Counted from the stretch's first letter, positions 1-52,318 are shown. The stretch is DNA of 64,000 nt from Misgurnus anguillicaudatus (GCF_027580225.2 NC_073339.2:41832501-41896500); one strand, 5' to 3'. Made by a program: numbers and translations. Notes: a model not told the origin generated them from the sequence alone.

Positions 1-19244
<19,244 letters not shown>

Positions 19245-19500
19245 CGGTACCAATGCGTTTCAAACCGCGTCCCCGTGAATGTTAACTCGTTCCGATGCGA
19301 ATCAAACTCTCGGTGTGAACTCAACGCTGAATATGAGCTCTCCAAGTGATCTCATCGACCGTCATAAAAGTTAAGAAACCTCTGAAACTCCTGAGAAGTT
19401 TAACGACGTCACCATGGGTGGAGTTAAAGGTAAGTGTCGGACTTCAGTGTATGGAAACACTTGACACGCGCCACGACACTGATAGATAGATAGATAGGTA
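19245..19500 (-). promoter_or_regulatory. micall2: Probable micall2 5' UTR and promoter
   Basis: CpG density rises across 19060-19460, around the start codon. No TATA box identified. A plus-strand ATG-GT-AAGT lookalike at about 19413 is coincidental as far as I can tell. Confidence 0.35.
19480..19500. repeat. (GATA)n microsatellite, short
   Basis: Four to five GATA units. Confidence 0.8.
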
Positions 19501-22129
19501 GTTCGGAGCATGCGCACATTGATAATTCAAGTGAAATTAAAGGGGGTTTTCCTCACATTGATCCAGGTGTACTTACTGTATATGCAGGTCATATGTTTGT
19601 TATGTTGATGGGTGTGTCTGTAAGTATTGTTGGACTTGTCTGATCTTGATGAGTCACCTGCTTTAGTTAAAAAGAGAAAGTAATGCATGCACTTTAGATA
19701 GATTAACCGTCAACAATTATACTTTAAAGCTATTGTGCATTTCTGCACTTACGAAAATTAACCGTGGTTTTACTACAGTTAAAGCAAAACCCCCAAAAAC
19801 ATGAAAAAATAAAATAACCATGGTTTTGAAAATCATGTCCCTGGTTTCACAGAAATGCTTAAGGCGAGTCATGAACTAAAACACATGTTTGAGGTGTCTC
19901 AACTGAAACTAACTTACACTGACAGATCTTAAAATATCCCAGTCCCATGATTTGTCTCAAAATACACACCAGTAATGTCTTTTTCTAAGGTATGTTTATT
20001 AAAGATGTTAAACATCCTTATTTAGGTTTAGTCCTGGCTTTAGCTAAGCCTTGTCTATAAAACCAGTCAATGTTTTTAAGAATACATGCTTAAATCATAG
20101 TTACTGCTGAACAATCTAAGACCAGCATAAGCTGGTAGCTAGTTTTAGGTGTCAGTAGCTGGCAAAAGCACACATACAGAATTTTAATAAAGTTTGATTT
20201 TGAGTAACCAAGCACATGGACCAGTTACTTCAAGATGGCTACCAGGTAAGATCATTTTTTACAGTTAATTTGAAATATTGTCTTGTCAGAATGCTTACAC
20301 GACATTTTGATTATCATTACCGCAACAGATGCTTATTAAATGTTAATTTAATGAATAGAAGCATAATACTTTGATTTTAAATGCATGTGCAGAATCTCCA
20401 AATTATGTTCTTTCAGGTTTGTCATGTCATTTTGAAAATATGTCAGTGTTGATGTTTTCTGACTGTTGCGGTAATGAGATTTTTTAGGACAAATTTTTTA
20501 AATTATGTTACAAAAAGTGTTAAATGATAAGTAAAAGTTTTTAAATTAAATTCCCATTTACTCCAGACTTTGTTTTTCAATGTCTGGTGGGAAAAAAAGT
20601 AAATTTAAGCAATTTTTAAATTTTCATGCTTGACATTTTTAAAACCAAGTTTTCGTGAGAATCACCCAGCTAGTCAAGCTGATGAGTCAGCTAGTTTTCC
20701 AGCATGACCAGCTAAGTACAGTTTAAAAATTGACCAAAACACAGCTAGACCAGCTTGCTACACCAGCAAAACCAGCTAAAACCAAGCTGGGACACAGGCT
20801 AAAACCAGCTAATGCTGGTCTTAGCTGGATTTTTCAGTATGGAAAGTAATCAATACTCACACAAAAAAATATTACTACTACACTTTTACCACAAATAATC
20901 CAGGGGGAAGCAAAGTCAGAACTGGTCTTACTATATTGTTATGAAAATATGTCTGCATTTAGAAAATCACTTTTATTTAATCACTTTTATCTAGGCAAAG
21001 GGTGACTACAATAAATATACTAATATATAACATGTTAAAAATGCAATAATTTATTTAGCATTTAACATAACGTTTATTTTAGAGTTTTAAGGAGTTTACT
21101 ATTATTCTCAATGTATGTAAATAAAAGTATAAAAATGCAAAATATGTATTTAAAAAAAAAGAACGAGTATGTGAATGAATGAATGAATGATTTATTTCTA
21201 ACAGACTTCATATAGTTTCAATGCATTCTTTTTAAATAGTTTCTTTAACTTACTAAGTGTCCCACATTTTTTTAATTCCTAATGACAGCTGTTCCATAGG
21301 TTTACACCTTTAACTGAAAGACAATGGTATTTTGCATTAGTCCTCACTTGGTTCTTTTTAAATACACAAGCCGTGCACATAGTTTAGTGTCATATAGTTT
21401 AGTATGTGACACTAAACTATTTGAAAGGTTACATTCTACATACATACTACATTCTCTATTTGACCACTAGATGTCAGCAAAAGACATAAAGATCATGATC
21501 AGAGAGTAATCAATACATTATTATGTAGCACGGTACTGAGTACATAACATATACAACAAGACAGAAATACCATAGTAGGCTGCTACTAGACTGGTAGTAA
21601 AAAAAACAAGCCACAGTTTGATGTAATGCATTTGTGAAATTGTGATTAGGTGTATAAAAGCAAGAGCTGCAATGTTTTAGCAGCCCACATGTATTTACAT
21701 CTTACTTTAAATTAAATTAAACTATACTGCTGATGAATTTTTGCTTAATAATGTCATTTTTTATTTATTTGAAGAACATTTCCATGCACTCTTTCACTGT
21801 GGGTGTGTATATTTTAAAACGTTAAGCCTTTCCCAGACTCGGTGAGTTAATAGAAACACATTCAAACACAATTCCTGGTATTATGTCACTTCTTTGGCGT
21901 CTTCGAGAAAAGTAAAGCAATGTAATATGAGAATGTGAAACATCTGGAAGCTGTTATCTCCGAACATCCGGTCTTGTCCCCTATAAACACATGGAATGAA
22001 AGGGGGAGTGTGCGGTGTTGTGTTATTGTCCTGCACGACCAGACCAAACAAAGGTTTAATGAAAAGCTTCCATATGTTTAATGCCAGAACAAACACTATT
22101 GAGTAATATATCATGTTTCCATTTAACTT
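19501..22129. other. Intergenic DNA between micall2 and gaa, first part
   Basis: No gene seen. Contains 'accagcttaagctggt'-type repeat clusters at about 20115-20170 and 20670-20840 (the ends of one interrupted element) and AT-rich filler. Confidence 0.5.
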
Positions 22130-22546
22130 CACTGTAAAAAAAGTCCGTAAAAATTTCAATGTTATTGCAGCTGGGTTGCCGGCAATTTACCGCAGATCCA
22201 CATCCATGTTATTTACTGGCAAGAGTGCGCCCAAAGTTAAATAAACTTCAAACATCAACAAGTCCCTATCTCCACAGAACAAAACCATACAAAAACAGCC
22301 TCATGCAAAGCACTCTGGGAACCAGAAATCATCATCAACCTTTTTCTGTTTTTTGCTTCAGATTTTGTTTCCCAGAATGTTTTGCTTGATGCTATTTTTT
22401 AGTTTTACTCTGTAAAGACAAAGACTTGCAAATGTTCAATGTTCATTTAACCTTGAACAAAATGTTGCCGGTAAATAACATAAATCCAAATCCACGGCAA
22501 ATTACCGGCAACTCAGCTGCAATTTCTACGGAATTTTTTTACAGTG
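22130..22546. mobile_element. MITE with about 65-bp inverted termini
   Basis: Starts CACTGTAAAAAAAGTCCG and ends with the imperfect complement ...TACGGAATTTTTTTACAGTG. Both arms include GCAGCTG.GTTGCCGG. The two short plus-strand ORFs inside are not genes. Confidence 0.75.
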
Positions 22547-22950
22547 TTCTGTTTAACAGTGCATTGCAAAACCTATTCCTACTAGATTTCCTTGCCTTGT
22601 TATCACAATGGAGATTATAAACTTCTTTAAAAAAGATTTATTTATCAGTCTTAAGCATTTACATTCTCAATAAGATATTTAAAGTATTTGAGAATGCATG
22701 AAAACTTGTCCACACACACTCTACAAAATTGATTATTTTCAACTCAGCGTTGGGTCGAAAAGGGAAGAAACCAACACTTTGGTTTGTAATTTAAAGGTGC
22801 ATTGTATAATTTTAGAAGGATCACTTAATAGAAATGCAATATAATATACAGTAACTATATTATCAGTGGTGCATAAAGACCTTACAAAATTAACTGTATT
22901 GTTTAATGACCTCAGAATGAGCCGTTTTTATCTACATACACTGCAGCATG

Positions 22951-23212
22951 AGGGCCGGCCCAAGGCATAAGCGAACTAAGCAATTGCTTAGGGCCCCAAG
23001 CCACCAGGGGGCCCCCAAGAGCACACGAAATGACATTTTGATATTGAATTTAATTATTATTAGTTTTTTATATGAATGTCAGCGGTGACCATTGTGGTAA
23101 TTATATAATATAATAATACATTATTATACAAGTTAATCAATCGTATTGGTGGCACCAAGGGGCCCCCAAAAAAAATTCTGCTTAGGGCCCCATAAAGGCT
23201 TGGGCCGGCTCT
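22951..23212. mobile_element. Short element with GGGCCGGCCC termini
   Basis: Left agggccggcccaaggc, right gcttgggccggctctg, with internal 'gcttagggccccaagcc'. Typical of hAT/EnSpm-like MITEs; target duplication not resolved. Confidence 0.55.
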
Positions 23213-23265
23213 GAGTCATGACCCCCTTACATGGAAGTCGAATTTTGGGGTGCCATTTTGTCACT

Positions 23266-23712
23266 ACTTTGGCCCTGTCCCAAATGGCACACTCCGGACT
23301 TGTGGACTTCCTCAGAATCTACACTTTGATGACATCATGTAGCGCAGTACCCTTAGGGACCCTTGACGCGAGTCCACAAAGGCACACCGGAGTCATGTTT
23401 AGGGACAGACTCGAGGGTCACGTCTGAAATAGAAAGAGAAGTTGCCCTCATTGTGCACTCCTAACATCTGTCGTCTGATTCGTCTAATTGGTCTTTCGCA
23501 AGGACTTTTTGGGTTGGTAAAGTGCGTGAAGCCTACAGCAGTGCTGGCTTCACCATAGACCGCATTAAGAGTGCAATAGGGGCGCTGATGAGCACACTTC
23601 GGAGTGTAAAAATGACAGATGGGACACCCTACGGACTCATAGATTAAGTGAACATGCGCAATTTAAGGCCGAAAGTCCACATGAAGTGCGCCGTTTGGAA
23701 CAGGGCCTTTGT
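23266..23712. mobile_element. MITE with 'ggccctgtcccaaatggc' termini
   Basis: Left ggccctgtcccaaatggcac; right gcgccgtttggaacagggcc. Internal 'actccgga' and 'cactccgg' motifs. Confidence 0.55.
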
Positions 23713-24060
23713 CTCAGACGATGACGCGTTTTTCCTGTGGTGGCTATCATAGCTTTTCTTCGCATTTCGAAGGGCAGTAGACTGAGCCATTGGTTGCAAT
23801 TCACAATCTCACCACTAGATATCGCTAAAATCTATAGACCGTAAAAAAAGATCGACGACGCGACGTCGCCTCCCTCCATTGTAATGAATTGAAGTCAAAA
23901 ATGGCCACCATATTACGTAAAAAAACTTTAGTTTGGAGCCAGGGCATGAGCTGAAGGAATCGTCCGTGGAGCAAAAAAAAACACTGTTTGGCTCGGATCA
24001 ATGCCCAGTCACAAACATTATTGAATTGCACAACAGATAAAAAGAATCAAAAAATGAAAA

Positions 24061-25570
24061 TCTGAAGTATGACATCATTTTGCTCCTTTCTATTTTCCAT
24101 TTGTAAATATTTTATTCGTTCTGTCTTTATTTCTCCTTTGTGCAGAAACACGGCTTTCAACTCGCTGTCGTACCATATTGGATGTAGAAGCAAAAGTCTG
24201 TCTTTGATCTTCAAACAGGCTTTGTGTCAATCTGAGATGAAAGCTGGAGGATCAGGCAAGCAGATACCTTCCTTAGAGGACGCCACATTTATAAATCCCA
24301 ATGCAAGGTTTATGTGTCTCAAAAACAAGAAGAAAGGATTTTACGACAGAAACCGAACAGCACTTTTGTTGAGATGGAGATTGTCAGACATGTTAAAGTT
24401 TTAAACTATTTATTAAATGCTCTCTGTGATCTGCACACAAAAAGGCACGTTGATATACCACAATAATGGGTTTCAAAATGAACTCTTTGGGGCATTGAGT
24501 CGAGATCAAAAAGTATGAAGCTGTCACATGTGAATAACGGTGCCCTTAAGTGATAATCCATTCTGACTTTAATATAAAGCTAGAAAATTACTGTAACAAA
24601 TGTATTTAGTTCTCATTGTGAAATATAAAATACTCTGATTGTTTTCAGGCTATCCATATATTCAAATTTCGCATGTATATTATTTGGTTTACCTTGTCAC
24701 TGAAAGATCGCACAGGTTTTTGTACAAGGCTTAAATAAAACAGTTATGTTTAAAATGGCATACTACTCATTCGACAGTATGCATATACAGTATGCAAAAC
24801 TGTCTATGCGTGGAATGACCTATACATTTGTAAAAATGTGCAGCGTACACTGTAAAAAAACCTCTTTGGACTTACATTTTTAAGTTTAATAGGATTTAAA
24901 AGCCTTGACAAGTGATGAGTTGCTGTAACGTATTTAATCAAGTTGAATTTGCTTTAGTTATGTCAACTTTATTTAACAAGTTACAGCAAATCATCACTAG
25001 TCAATACAGTAAATCCAAGTCGATTAAAACATAACATTTTTAAAGCAGAAGTACAAACCCAGCATGTTGTTTCCCTAGAATGCAATACACTTCCATTTAT
25101 TTCCATTATGAAAAACATATTGTGGATATCGACCACATTTTTAACATGACCTCATATCTGATTGGACTGCCAAGAACAAACAGACTACCCAATTTAGATA
25201 AATGTTGATATATATCATAGCCTGTAAAAAATCTTGATGATGCATCTCTCCATAGACTATAATTGTAAAATATAAAGCCAAAATATGTCAACAATGGCCG
25301 GCAACAATCTTGCGCCAATGACATCATTTGGAGCCAGAGTCTTCGCACTAGTCATCACGAAGTGAAGCTGTGATTGAAATGTTTTAGCTTCACTTTTCAG
25401 GAAGTATGTCACCCTTTGGCTGCGTCCGAAAGCTTAGGCAGCTGATTTGTTGCCTAACTGCCTTATGAGGCAATGACTTCGGCTGCACGTAGGCATCTTG
25501 GGGAAACGCATTCGGACAGACTTTATAGGCACCGTAATGGAATTCTGTTTTTTAATAATAAAACAGAATG
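24061..25570. other. Intergenic DNA, second part
   Basis: No gene recognised. A hairpin repeat lies at about 24848-25040 (arms 'gtgatgagttgctgtaac' and 'gttacagcaaatcatcac'). Confidence 0.45.
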
Positions 25571-25578
25571 TGTAGCAC

Positions 25579-26190
25579 CTTTACATTTAGTCATTTAGCA
25601 GACACTTTTGTCCAAAGCGACTTACAAATGAGGTAAACAATAGAAGCAATTATAGCAACACAAGAACAGCAATACATAAGTGCACTGGAAATAGTCTCAT
25701 CAAGTCCAACACAGTATACATAGCCAAGGGTTGGTTAGTTTTTTTGTAAGAATGTACAGATAGAGAAAAAAAGGAAAAATCGAGAAACATAGTAAGTCCT
25801 ATATTAGGAAGTGAGGTAATGGCAGAAGAGATGGGTTTTTATACGATTCATAAAGACAGTTACAGAGTCAGCAGATCGTTTCGTGACCGGCAGTTCATTC
25901 CACAGTTGTGGAACAGTTCCTGAGAAGCTACTGTTTTTTTCCTTTTTGAGATGGCACCACAAGCCGTCGCTCGGTGACAGAAAGCAGGGATCGAGAGGGT
26001 AAATAAGGCGCCCTCTTTGGCTAATTGAAGAAAAACTCTTGGCGCTGCGTTCTGAATCATCTGAAGGGGTTTGGTTGTGCAGGCTGGAAGTCCTACATCG
26101 AAAAGAGCAGTGGTCCAAGCACAGAGCCTTGAGGCACCCCGGTATCGAGACGTTGGAGTATCACACCTTTGTGATTACTAATTCCATTTA
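25579..26190 (-). mobile_element. 3' fragment of a non-LTR retrotransposon (L2/Rex-like)
   Basis: Minus strand. A coding remnant is followed (toward lower coordinates) by a 3' tail with 'gtccaaagcgacttacaaat', a tail widespread in fish LINEs and SINEs. Confidence 0.7.
25804..26118 (-). pseudogene. Reverse-transcriptase polyprotein C-terminus (LINE remnant)
   Basis: 104-residue open frame. VPQLWNELPVTKRSADSV followed by FMNRIKTHLF is the conserved C-terminal block of L2/CR1/Rex1-type ORF2. The upstream part is missing or out of frame, as in a 5'-truncated insertion. Confidence 0.65.
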
Positions 26191-26434
26191 AAAAATTACA
26201 ATACTAATTTCTCGCTAGAAAATTAAACTTTGTTTAAACAAAATTTGTGCTCCAGCCTCTTTCTTGGCCGCCATTTTAACTAGATCAACTGCATTCCTAC
26301 TTACACATAGAATTGTGGAACAAGATGATGAAGGTATCTCATGAGACAGGAAGTAAACCAAATATTGGATTCAGACGTGCCTTGATACCGTCCTACCTTG
26401 GAATGCTGCCTCCGAATGAAGATAAGAAACGAAT

Positions 26435-27463
26435 GGTTTAATGCTTAAAATCTTTATTGCACACTACCCGTTACGTCTTAAAGAAACTCTACTCAGAGTT
26501 TACATCATTTCAAGAAAGACAGGGTACTAAACTCAGACTTGTAGACTTTTAAAACCTAAGAGATCTATATATTACATCTTCGTCATTGTCTTTAAATTCC
26601 AGTTTATGAATACACTTCAATAAAAGTTTTAAAGCAGTCCAGTGTTTTTGCACAGAGATTTTTATACATTCATTCACAGTAAAGCCATTGTATGTTGAAT
26701 CACAGCATTGATGAACTACTGTATAAGGCACAATGTAATGCTATGAATTGTAATATCCATACGCCATGTATTATTAAAGCCTTAATGAATACTATACAGT
26801 AATCTTCCATAATATTTTCATGGTTTTCGCAATATGACAGCCAAGTCAAACTTTAGTAGCCACTTCCTATTAAAATGATTTACAATAACAAAAATGAAGA
26901 AGTTTGCTATCACAGCTTGACTGGCTGAAGTTACATCACATTAATTGTAAGCCTGCCAGCACATAATGAAAGTGAATGGTAAAGCTCAGACATGCATTTC
27001 TGCAGTATACTGTACAATCAGAATATCCTGAACAGTGCAATTATGCTTGTAAACAAATATATACATACATGTTATTCAAAGTAATATTAAATGTATGCAG
27101 ATGTTTCATTGAATAACATAAAAGAAAATTTATTTTTTAACAAATATTAAAATTCCCTACTTCTCAATAGTTTGATGGCTGAGTGCAAACTTAATTTACC
27201 TTCTACTTAAAAAAACAACATCATCAACAAAATCAAAAAGAGTTGAAATAAAACTACACATCCATACTGATCAGACAAATGCATTGATTAAAACAGATTC
27301 ATTGAGGTTACAACACACTAGAAGTGCGCTAGAACAACGACTGGAAAGTCAACGATCAACAAAAGCCTACACGTCTCTGCACCGTGATAAAGGTCAGCCG
27401 CAATCTTACGAGGATGTATAATCCATGATGACAGCTTGCAGTTTTGAAACAGCATTATAATGT
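26435..27463 (-). other. gaa: gaa 3' untranslated region (inferred extent)
   Basis: About 1 kb without recognisable repeats follows the stop codon. Minus-strand AATAAA lies at 26453-26458 and is my choice for the main poly(A) signal. An alternative AATAAA at 27129-27134 would give a 3' UTR of about 350 nt. Confidence 0.5.
26453..26458 (-). other. gaa: Poly(A) signal AATAAA, probable gaa 3' end
   Basis: AATAAA read on the minus strand, followed by repeat-free AT-rich sequence. Cleavage would fall at about 26440-26430. Confidence 0.45.
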
Positions 27464-47292
<19,829 letters not shown>

Positions 47293-47670
47293 TCTGAGGA
47301 TAAAAAAGAGAAAGACTTGTGTCACATTCACAGAAGTGAATTCTTTCTGACCATTAAACTTCAGATACAGGAAACAAAACAAACTACAGACAACATCTAC
47401 AAACATTAATAAGGAAACAGGCCAAAAATTCAGACATAAAATGCATTTAAATCAAAATAAAATGCTGAAAGTTTCACTTCTCTTTTTCACACGAATAGCG
47501 TTTACCATGAGAAAGGCCCGTAGAGACAACGCTGATATAAACAAAGATATTAACCAGCTAAACCAGAATTCACTTTTCAATTTGTGCAATCTGATGAAAA
47601 GGTATGAAGTCGTTGAAAAACTAACACTGTTATAAAACATAGGATTAGGTTAGGTCAAAGTTATATAACA

Positions 47671-48140
47671 TGGGGGGGGGTGTATAAAGCTATTTCATGC
47701 ATTCTGACTTATTAACACTGTTTAAGAGTTGAATTCCTCAAATAGGCAAAGTATCAAAATATTAATTTGATGTATAACGAAGTATTTCTGTGCCGAATGC
47801 ACTTTGACAGGGTACGTACAAGTTTCAGAAAGGTTTTTTTTTAACATTAAAGATTCATACGTAACAATCTTGCTTTATTTCCTTTATGGGCAATTTCTAT
47901 GCAGGAAGTACAGTGGAAGTCCTTATATGGGCACTTTAACCAGAATAGCGCACGCACACACCAACCAATCAAGAGCTTCCCAAGGAACCCAGCCTTATGG
48001 AAACATTGGATATAGTTTATTTATCCGGGATAGCAGTGGCGTTGTGCGTGTGTGTTTGTTTGTTTAACGCTGGATTTAGTTGAAATGGGGCAGGTCAACT
48101 GGGTCATGAGTCGCAGACGGTAAGTAAAACTGCATCAAAT
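47671..48140. mobile_element. Family A TTAA element, inverted partial copy
   Basis: 'atttcatgcattctgacttatt' through 'gggtcatgagtcgcagac' matches 54091-54580; the rest is missing. In the gaa 5' intron. Confidence 0.6.
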
Positions 48141-48676
48141 GTCCGTGCTTTGTTGGCAATCGGCACATAAGTGCATATAATGTAAACGGCAAAGATGGTG
48201 AGTGACTTTACATGAGATATTACCCTGATATCGGTATCATAGTATCAACCTGTACGGTATCAACCTGAAGTAATGTAAATAACATGTTGAATTAATATGG
48301 TAAATATAGTATTTACGTCTAATGTTGTTTTGTTAAGAGAGAATAACTGCATAAAATTAACCATGTTTTCAAAAAGTATATTAACCATGTTTTGTGAATT
48401 GATATTTACAATAGTTTTACTACACATATCGGTTAAATTATGATTGAGACAGTGGTACATTTGTGGTTACTATGGCTTTACAACAAATGCCACAGTAAAA
48501 CTATGATTGCTGTTGTAAAACCACGATATATTTTCGAAACGACAGACTGACAACATCGAATTGATAACCACTGTAACCTTTTACACATCTGACCTCTGAT
48601 CTCTCATTAAACGTAAACAAGACAAACGAGAAAACCTGTGTGTCCTTACATTCAGTGGTCAATAACGCTCACTTAC

Positions 48677-48800
48677 CTTATGACGCAGTACGTATATCAA
48701 GCGTTATGAAATAATTTAATGTTTGAGAGACATTAGGCGAGTACAGATCCTCTTGTATGTTCTTTGCGTTTAAATGTCATGCGTGTTTCATGTCTTATCA
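48677..48800 (-). other. gaa: Candidate noncoding first exon of gaa
   Basis: Coding exon 1 begins one base before its ATG, so a separate 5' exon is needed. The best donor upstream is CATAAG|GTAAGTGAGC with its junction at 48677/48676. The 5' end is a guess. No TATA box or CACGTG (CLEAR-type) site is seen immediately upstream. Transcript data would decide. Confidence 0.3.
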
Positions 48801-48830
48801 AGTTTGTGGTGTTGTGTGCGTCCAGCGATG

Positions 48831-49440
48831 AGAATCGATTCGTTCAGTGAACTGGTTCGTTTGAACGATTTGTTCAAATAATTCGGATTCGAATAACACA
48901 TTCAACTATTTAGTTGAATCACTCCTAAAAGTATCCAGTTATTGTTATAATCGCTTGGTATTATATTAATAAAGTCAAATTAGAATTAAAAAAGTCACAT
49001 TTTTAAAGAAACATTTAAAAATTGATATTACAATATTTGGAAATAATAAAAAATTCTGAAAGCAGTAAATAATACAGCTGTCTAATAGCCTATATGTTTA
49101 TATGATTTTTAAAAATATATATATTTTATTTACCCCGTCTGGTATTTATTATTATGTGAAATGTAGGCTAAGTATGATGTGTTAAAAAAATCCTCCTATC
49201 CCTCCATATGCCTTTTTTACAACCTTTTCTGTTTTGCCGCTTAATACTCGTGCTAAGTCGAAAAAGATATCAGCATATTGTTTATAAAAAAACTCTGCAA
49301 TGAAAATCAACATTGCACTGCGTTTTCACCAGTCCAGTGATTCACATCGCTTTGCAAATCGGTTCAAACGAGTCATCGAAAAGAATCAGTTCAAAGCAAC
49401 GCTTCATTGTGTTCTACACCCGTAGCAATCAGGCATCTAT
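48831..49440. mobile_element. Inverted-repeat element, 'gaatcgattcgttcagtgaac' family
   Basis: Left 'gagaatcgattcgttcagtgaactggttcg', right 'ggttcaaacgagtcatcg...gaatcagttc' (imperfect complement). Just upstream of the candidate gaa promoter. Confidence 0.5.
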
Positions 49441-50330
49441 TAGCGCACTACTGCCACCTACTGTCCTGGAGACAATATAGCTGTAAATTTACATCAATTT
49501 GTAAGATCTTTTAAAAACTGTGAAACAAAATTTGAAAGAAAAAGCCCTACTTTAAAGAAATAGTACAAACCATCTGATCAATCAAAGTATTAGCGTCGTA
49601 AATAAAATAACAGACACAATTATTATTCTTATTTGTATGTAACATCAGTCCAGCAGATGGCAGTTCAGTCTAATGTGTGAAGTGAAATTGTGTAAGGTCG
49701 TACATAACAAAATATAACAGCATTTAGTGATCTTAGACTTTTGTCCTGCATTTTATTTTAATTATTTAATTATTTAATTGAAATAGGTTTATGTGAGCGT
49801 GTGCACTCTTTTTTTATTTCAAAAACAAGTTAAAGGATGGTTTAAAATAAGGAAAAGCATTGCTAAAGAATAAAGTAATTTTAAGTGAACCTTTTGATTC
49901 AGTTCACTTTTTATGCTGGCAGACTTGATTTGATTAAACACATTAGGTAGTCTTTGTGCTGAGCAATAAGTTTATGATGAATCAAGGTGTGACTTAAAAG
50001 GATAGTTCGCTTTAAAATGAAAATTCTGTCATCATTTACTCATCCTCATGTTGATCTAAACCTGTATGAATTTTTTTTCTGATGAACACAAAATTTTAAA
50101 TTTGAATCATTTTAAAGTGATCTGTTCCTTTAACCTTAAAATGTAACTATATGTATATATAGGAGGAGGAGGTCACAACAAAATAAATTATTTTATTCTT
50201 GAAATATTGCGAGGATCAATTTAGATTATTTGAAATGCATTCCATTAAGGTTAAAAAAATGAAATACTACTGAACAGAATGTATTATGCATCACACATTT
50301 CATAAACATAAAAGACAGCTTTTGTTGTTT
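49441..50330. other. Intergenic DNA with a family C fragment
   Basis: Family C fragment at 49997-50133 ('aggatagttcgctttaaaatg'). The remainder is AT-rich with no gene evidence. Confidence 0.45.
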
Positions 50331-50660
50331 TAATTATCAATGTTAAGAGATTTGCATCTCTTGCATGCTGCTATTAAACAATCTGACACAGTAATCTTTC
50401 CCTCTTATTTTCACCCACGCTTCAAATGATTCCACAAGAGAAATGAAAAACTCAAAGTAGGATTTACGCTGCAAGCCTCTTAATGGTCGGAATATCGCAG
50501 TGTTTGCCCACGCATTACCTGTAATGCTAGATGATAATCTCTATGTTATGAGGCCCAATTTATTCCTGATATAATAATGGTGTGACAAATTATTCACAGA
50601 TTTCAACCATAATTTACATAAATCTTTCACAAACCCTATTACATTAATCTCAGGATAACT
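50331..50660. other. Low-repeat stretch, candidate conserved non-coding element
   Basis: No similarity to the repeat families elsewhere in the window, balanced composition and no ORF. Pattern only; conservation cannot be seen from one sequence. Confidence 0.2.
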
Positions 50661-50714
50661 TATATCACATCATGTTTTCTCTAACAAGCTTAGTATTGTG
50701 GGAATTTTCGATCA

Positions 50715-50905
50715 CTCACTACACTGTCAAAAAATTGTCCCAAAGTGTCACTGAGGCAGTACCCCTTAAAAGGGTCCTGTGTATCATATGTAGTAATATG
50801 CACATTTTGGTACCAGTACCTCTGAGGTACCAATATAAACTCAATCTTAGGTGTACTTTATTGAAAGTGTACCACACCAGTGACAGCTAGGGACTGTCAC
50901 ATTTT
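50715..50905. mobile_element. MITE, 'gtcagaaaaaatggtccc' family, copy 2
   Basis: Starts 'acactgtcaaaaaattgtccc', ends 'gggactgtcacatttttca', giving inverted ends. Confidence 0.55.
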
Positions 50906-50999
50906 TCAAAAAAGATTTAAAAAACAAGCACATTATTAATATTAATCAAATACCAGGAAGCTCATCTAAATACCTCTAACTTTTTAATACTATTTTCTC

Positions 51000-51550
51000 T
51001 TTGAATCGAGGGGCAAACCTTCCGATCTCTCTAATGAAGCCAACACGGAAGTGACTTAAACTGCAATTCATCGACTGGCCGCTTGAGGCTGGCTTCAAAA
51101 GGGAGTCAATTCCCATAGACTCCCATGTTAAAAATGGCCAACTTTACAGTAGAAAATAATATGTTTACAGCCTGGTACAAAAAGTGTTTTTGGCCTATAT
51201 AGCTAATTTTGCCCCTCATGACAACTGTGAGGGGGGTGAATTTTTTTGTAACTCACCCGTTTAGATTATATTAAGCCTTAAACTTCTGCATAATTAAGGG
51301 CGTGGTCGCTTGAGTGTCGGTTGAACAGCCACTGCTGTCACTAGACTCGCGCTAGGCGGGCGTGGTTTCACCTCAGCTTCACCCATGTCCCGCCTCTTTA
51401 CCCATTTTCGGTTTTCCGCGAGTAATTCGCGGGGACGCGCGGCCAAGATGGCGATGGCAGGCAACGCCTACTTTAAGCTTCAAAAGCGATCTTCACAAAC
51501 CAATGGGTGACGTCACGGACACTACGTCCATATTTTTTTACAGTCTATGC
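51000..51550. repeat. Dispersed repeat with 'ggagtcaattcccatagactcc'
   Basis: Moderately GC-rich block without ORF support, ending 'ttttttacagtctatgc'. Style matches known fish interspersed repeats; boundaries uncertain. Confidence 0.4.
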
Positions 51551-51831
51551 TTAGAATACAGTCCTCATTTCAAATTCCTGAATACAGTCCAATATCATAT
51601 TTTATTAATATTGAGAAATGGCCCAGATCCATCATTTAGGACAAGTCTATGGACATTTGGATACATTTTATGGTCTGCAACACAATGCTGGGTTGTTTCA
51701 AGTCATGTTTGGATAAAATAGACACACCTTAACAACCCAGAATAGGTTGGGTTTGTCCATATCTTACCTAACTATTATTGTTGTTGTCACTGCTGTCACT
51801 GGTATGGTATAGTTTAAAAAGTACCTAATAC

Positions 51832-52297
51832 CAGTGGCGGCTCGTGACTGCTCATCCGAGGGGTGCAAATTCAAAATAAGTGTTCGGGGTGTCATGTGTG
51901 TTGCTTGTGTTTTCAAAATGTGTGTTTGTTGCGTCGTGTGAACCATGTGCATCACGTGTTTTGTCAAAATAAGTGCCTGCTGCACACGCGTCAAAACCGT
52001 TTATGATAAAAGAGACGCTCACGTTCACAAAATACACTCAAGACACTCCCTTAACAGTAAACTCTGATTACGCATGACATTATGCGAGTATCTGGCAAAC
52101 GCGCGCTTCCCTTTAGACCCTTTAGACGCGTCTGCAGCAGGCACTTATTTTGACAAGACACGTGATGCACATAAGATTGCTCGACATGCAAAACACATAT
52201 TTTGAAATTACAAAAAACACACATGACGGACTACATACATGTTGTGACAAACTTCACATCGAGCGCCCTCGAAAAAAGAAGTCACCGGGTGCCACTG
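51832..52297. mobile_element. hAT-type element, 'CAGTGGCGGCTCGTGACT' family, copy 1
   Basis: CAGTGGCGGCTCGTGACT at the left, AGTCACCGGGTGCCACTG at the right. Perfect 8-bp duplication CCTAATAC (51824-51831, 52298-52305). Long internal inverted arms. Confidence 0.9.
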
Positions 52298-52318
52298 CCT
52301 AATACGTATAATCTAGGT

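Larger units (their letters stand above)
22785..24060. repeat. Mosaic of nested repeats
   Basis: An outer TTAA-type repeat ('ttaaaggtgcattgtata' at the left; 'ggttgcaattcacaatctcaccactagat' near 23792, also at 56120) is interrupted by the elements at 22951-23212 and 23266-23712. Confidence 0.5.

Noticed and set aside
19410..19440. Plus-strand ATGGGTGGAGTTAAAG|GTAAGT as a first exon
   Set aside because: Good-looking start and donor, but no downstream plus-strand exon found; probably chance within the micall2 promoter region.
25804..26118. Minus-strand ORF as a host gene
   Set aside because: It is the conserved C-terminal block of LINE ORF2 with a typical 3' tail.
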